64,000 nucleotides of DNA, taken from the NCBI RefSeq assembly GCF_001550095.1, contig NZ_LRUC01000052.1:1-64000 (forward strand). Reading direction: 5' to 3'. Each line of letters opens with the position of its first letter. Position 1 is the first letter of the stretch. The position numbers and the translations under genes are program-made. This document shows, in pieces, positions 61,452 through 64,000 of this stretch. The notes below the pieces were generated by a model. The model searched no databases. It was not told the DNA's origin and saw only the letters and a list, made by a program, of their open reading frames with translations. This stretch comes from Celeribacter ethanolicus. GTDB taxonomy: Bacteria; Pseudomonadota; Alphaproteobacteria; Rhodobacterales; Rhodobacteraceae.

Positions 61452-62459
61452 ATGACCTTGAATCGCGTTCTCGCGGGGCTTGCCCTTGCCGCGACCACAT
61501 CCACCGCGGCCCTCACTGGCGCACTGGCTGCCGATCTGACGCCGGTGTCCTTCGGCACCAACTGGCTCGCCCAGGCCGAGCACGGCGGGTACTATCAGGC
61601 GGTGGCCGATGGCACCTATGCCGCCTGCGGCCTCGACGTCACGATCCAGCCGGGCGGCCCGCAGGTCAACAACCGTGCCCTGATGATGGCGGGCAAGATC
61701 CAGTTCCACATGGGCGGCGATCTTCTTCAGGCGTTCAACGCCGCCAAGGAAGGCATCCCGGTCGTGGCCGTGGCCGCCACCTTCCAGAAACACCCGCAGG
61801 TGATCATCGCGCATCCGGGCAAGGCGAAGACCTTCGAGGACCTGAAGAACCTGACACTGCTGATCGGTGACAACGGCTTCGCCTCCTACTACCAGTGGAT
61901 GATCGCCGCCTACGGTTTCACCGCCGAGCAGCGCCAGCCCTATACGTTCAACCCGGCGCCGTTCCTGGCCGATGAGAACATGGCGATGCAGGGTTTCCTG
62001 TCCTCCGAGCCCTATGTGATCGAGAAAGAGGGCGGCTTCACCCCCGACGTCTTCCTGATCGCCGACGCCGGTTACTCGACCTATGCAACCACCATCGAGA
62101 CGATGCAGAAGACCATCGACGAAGCCCCCGAGGCGGTGAAATGTTTTGTCGATGGCTCCGCGATCGGCTGGTACAACTACCTCTACAACGACAACTCGGC
62201 GGCGAACGAGATGATCATGGCGGACAACCCCGACATGACGCAGGACAAGATTGATTTCGCCATCGAGAAGATGAAATCCGAGGGCATCGTCGACAGCGGC
62301 GATGCGCTTGAACTCGGCATCGGCGCGATGACCGACGAGAAGATCGCGGATTTCTACGGCAAGATGGTCGACGCAGGCGTGATCGAGGCCGGCCTGGATT
62401 ATTCCTCCGCCTACACGCTGGACTTCACCAACCAGAAAGTTGGCATGGACCTGAAATAA
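61452..62459 (+). CDS. ABC transporter substrate-binding protein, SsuA/THI5-like
   Basis: A 335-residue periplasmic protein with a Sec signal (MTLNRVLAGLALAATTSTAA, cleavage after GALA). GGAGAG lies upstream of ATG 61452. The binding domain has FGTNWLAQAEHGGYYQAVAD, CGLDVTIQPGGPQVNNRALM and LIGDNGFASYYQWMIAAYGF. It is similar in shape to the binding protein at 4864 (same NMT1/THI5 layout) but clearly a different protein. Ligand unknown. Followed by its ATPase and permease genes. Confidence 0.9.
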   Translation: MTLNRVLAGLALAATTSTAALTGALAADLTPVSFGTNWLAQAEHGGYYQAVADGTYAACGLDVTIQPGGPQVNNRALMMAGKIQFHMGGDLLQAFNAAKEGIPVVAVAATFQKHPQVIIAHPGKAKTFEDLKNLTLLIGDNGFASYYQWMIAAYGFTAEQRQPYTFNPAPFLADENMAMQGFLSSEPYVIEKEGGFTPDVFLIADAGYSTYATTIETMQKTIDEAPEAVKCFVDGSAIGWYNYLYNDNSAANEMIMADNPDMTQDKIDFAIEKMKSEGIVDSGDALELGIGAMTDEKIADFYGKMVDAGVIEAGLDYSSAYTLDFTNQKVGMDLK

Positions 62460-62527
62460 GGCCCGCCCGAAGGACACGCGGGGGCGGCATTTTCCGGCCC
62501 CGCGCGCTTTACTCCGAGACAACGCAC

Positions 62528-63334
62528 ATGACCCCTCCCACCTCCATCCCCCCCATGGGCCAGCGCGCAAAGCTTTTGGACATGTCCAATGTGGACAAGG
62601 TTTTCAACGGCAATGTGGTGGCGCTCAAGGATATGAACCTGACCGTCAATCAGGGCGATTTCATCTCGCTCCTGGGCCCCTCGGGCTGCGGCAAATCCAC
62701 GGCCCTGCGGCTGATTTCCGGGTTGATGCGCCCGACCTCGGGCCATATCGCCTGGGACGGCGGCATGAAGACCGGCGATCTTGGCGTGGTGTTCCAGGAA
62801 CCCACCCTGATGCCCTGGGCGACCGTCGAAGAAAACGTCTGGCTGCCGTTCCGGCTTCGGGGCAAATCGCTCCGCGACGTGCAGGACGAGATCATGTGGG
62901 CGCTCAAGATGGTGGGGCTGGAAAAATTCCAGCGCGCCTATCCGCGCGAGCTCTCGGGCGGCATGAAAATGCGGGTTTCCATCGCGCGCTCTCTGGTGAC
63001 CGAGCCGCGGCTGATCCTGATGGACGAACCTTTCGCGGCCTTGGACGAAATCACCCGCCACAAGTTGAACAACGACCTGCTTGAGCTGCGCGAAAAGCTC
63101 AAATGCACGGTGATTTTCGTCACCCACTCGGTGTTTGAGAGCGTCTTTCTTTCCGACCGGATCGTCGTCATGGCGGCACGCCCCGGACGGGTGTCCTCCG
63201 AAGTCACGGTCGATGCGCCCTACCCGCGCACCGAGGAATTCCGCACTTCGGCAGATTATGCCGAGCTGTGCCGCAAAGCCTCCGATGCGCTTCATGCGGC
63301 GATGAACGAACATGGCGCGAGGGCCTCGGCATGA
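62528..63334 (+). CDS. ABC transporter ATP-binding protein
   Basis: A 268-residue ATPase. Walker A GPSGCGKSTALR, Q-loop VVFQEPTLMPW, signature LSGGMKMRVSIARS, Walker B LILMDEPFAALDE and switch His FVTHSVFES. RPGRVSSEVTVDAPYPR at the C-terminus is usual for the nitrate/taurine/pyrimidine-type group. It overlaps the permease start by four bases. Confidence 0.92.
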   Translation: MTPPTSIPPMGQRAKLLDMSNVDKVFNGNVVALKDMNLTVNQGDFISLLGPSGCGKSTALRLISGLMRPTSGHIAWDGGMKTGDLGVVFQEPTLMPWATVEENVWLPFRLRGKSLRDVQDEIMWALKMVGLEKFQRAYPRELSGGMKMRVSIARSLVTEPRLILMDEPFAALDEITRHKLNNDLLELREKLKCTVIFVTHSVFESVFLSDRIVVMAARPGRVSSEVTVDAPYPRTEEFRTSADYAELCRKASDALHAAMNEHGARASA

Positions 63335-64000
63335 GCACAACCGATATGAACACCGCGCTTGTTGTGGACGAGGAAGAACTTCGTTACGCCCGCGCGCAAA
63401 AACGCGAGAAGATCGCCAAATGGGTTCTGCCCGTGGTGGTGATCGCACTGGCGATTTTCCTCTGGGATCGTCTGGTGGTGTGGAACGAAATCCCGCACTA
63501 TATCCTGCCGGGACCGGGGCTTGTGCTCAAGACCTTAGTTCAGGACTGGGGCATGCTGTCCTCGGCGCTTTTGGTAACGCTCAAGATCACGCTGGCGGCC
63601 CTCGCCGTGGCGGTGATTGGCGGCGTGGGTCTGGCGATCCTCTTCACCCAGTCGCGCTATTTCGAGATGTCGTTTTACCCCTTCGCGGTGATCCTTCAGG
63701 TGACGCCGGTGGTGTCCATCGCGCCCCTGATCTTCATCTATGTCGACAACCGGCTGGCGGCGCTTTTGCTCTGTGCCTGGATCGTGGCCTTCTTCCCGAT
63801 CCTTTCCAACACCACGCTGGGCCTCAATTCGACCGATCATAACCTGCGCGATCTCTATAAAATCTACGGCGCCACGCGCTGGCAACGGCTGCGCTATTTG
63901 CAACTGCCGACCGCTCTGCCCTATTTCTTGGGCGGGCTTCGCATCGCGGGTGGCCTGTCCCTGATCGGCGCCGTTGTGGCCGAATATGTCGCGGGCACCG
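63331..64000 (+). CDS. ABC transporter permease, truncated by the window end
   Basis: The first 223 residues of an SsuC-type permease that is still open at base 64000. Hydrophobic helices start at about residue 32. The EAA loop is YGATRWQRLRYLQLPTALPY near residue 190. It is the third importer of the same general class in this window. A second permease gene may follow, as in the importer at 5913-7609. Confidence 0.9.
   Translation, partial: MSTTDMNTALVVDEEELRYARAQKREKIAKWVLPVVVIALAIFLWDRLVVWNEIPHYILPGPGLVLKTLVQDWGMLSSALLVTLKITLAALAVAVIGGVGLAILFTQSRYFEMSFYPFAVILQVTPVVSIAPLIFIYVDNRLAALLLCAWIVAFFPILSNTTLGLNSTDHNLRDLYKIYGATRWQRLRYLQLPTALPYFLGGLRIAGGLSLIGAVVAEYVAGT

Noticed and set aside
1-64000. 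CRISPR arrays, insertion sequences, prophage, tRNA or rRNA genes
   Set aside because: I saw no regularly spaced repeats, transposase or integrase proteins, or tRNA/rRNA-like sequence on reading; a tRNA scan would be decisive.

Overview
The window comes from a GC-rich alphaproteobacterium, most likely a marine Rhodobacteraceae (Roseobacter-group) strain. Pointers are RutR with a canonical operator, a bacterial NDUFA12-type complex I accessory subunit beside DUF2155 and an orphan MlaD, an accB-accC-aat block, imelysin iron clusters, and many NMT1/SsuA-type ABC importers. No rRNA, tRNA, CRISPR array, insertion sequence or prophage was recognised. Function calls rest on reading the translated sequences; no database search was possible.

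Layout. 1-4850: end of acetyl-CoA synthetase, a possible 38-residue gene, an acetyltransferase broken by an 8-bp tandem duplication, DUF1992, a MarR regulator and an exported PRC-barrel protein. 4864-15981: reductive pyrimidine catabolism, made of a six-gene import and hydrolysis operon behind a perfect RutR box, rutR itself, an unknown gene with a structured leader, and dihydropyrimidine dehydrogenase preTA. 16277-22511: housekeeping genes accB, accC, aat, DUF2155, mlaD, NDUFA12, clpX and clpP. 22818-28659: iron cluster with two imelysin proteins, a di-heme oxidoreductase, bacterioferritin, Bfd and DUF1513. 28866-32584: TetR-controlled HlyD/ABC-2 efflux system. 32913-38208: an NAD(P)H-dependent FeS flavoprotein plus a single-chain pyruvate:ferredoxin oxidoreductase (PFOR) behind a perfect FNR-type box. 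38433-40613: L,D-transpeptidase, small lipoprotein and 2-hydroxyacid dehydrogenase.

40930-52145 is the most striking region. One tightly overlapped operon has Mrp antiporter subunits E, F, G, B and C, a fused two-domain antiporter subunit, NuoH/B/C/D-like subunits, a ferredoxin domain fused to a GltD/NfnB-like NAD(P)H flavoprotein, and a rubrerythrin-like protein. The order matches the archaeal mbx (mbs) operon ABCDFGHH'MJKLN, with H-H' and N-flavoprotein fusions. The catalytic subunit keeps an N-terminal CxxC but has no C-terminal NiFe cysteines, as in Mbx/Mbs and unlike a hydrogenase. With the upstream PFOR operon it suggests an ion-gradient-coupled ferredoxin/NAD(P)H exchange module in a proteobacterium.

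52165-59796: a cyanase operon (ABC importer, OsmC, an acyl-CoA dehydrogenase-like flavoprotein lacking the usual catalytic Glu, cyanase, ferredoxin reductase) with a divergent TetR regulator and two related dyads. 59912-60709: an orphan ribbon-helix-helix/ParA pair behind a likely autoregulated promoter. 60804-64000: an Arg-less RidA and a third SsuA/Thi5-type ABC importer running off the window.
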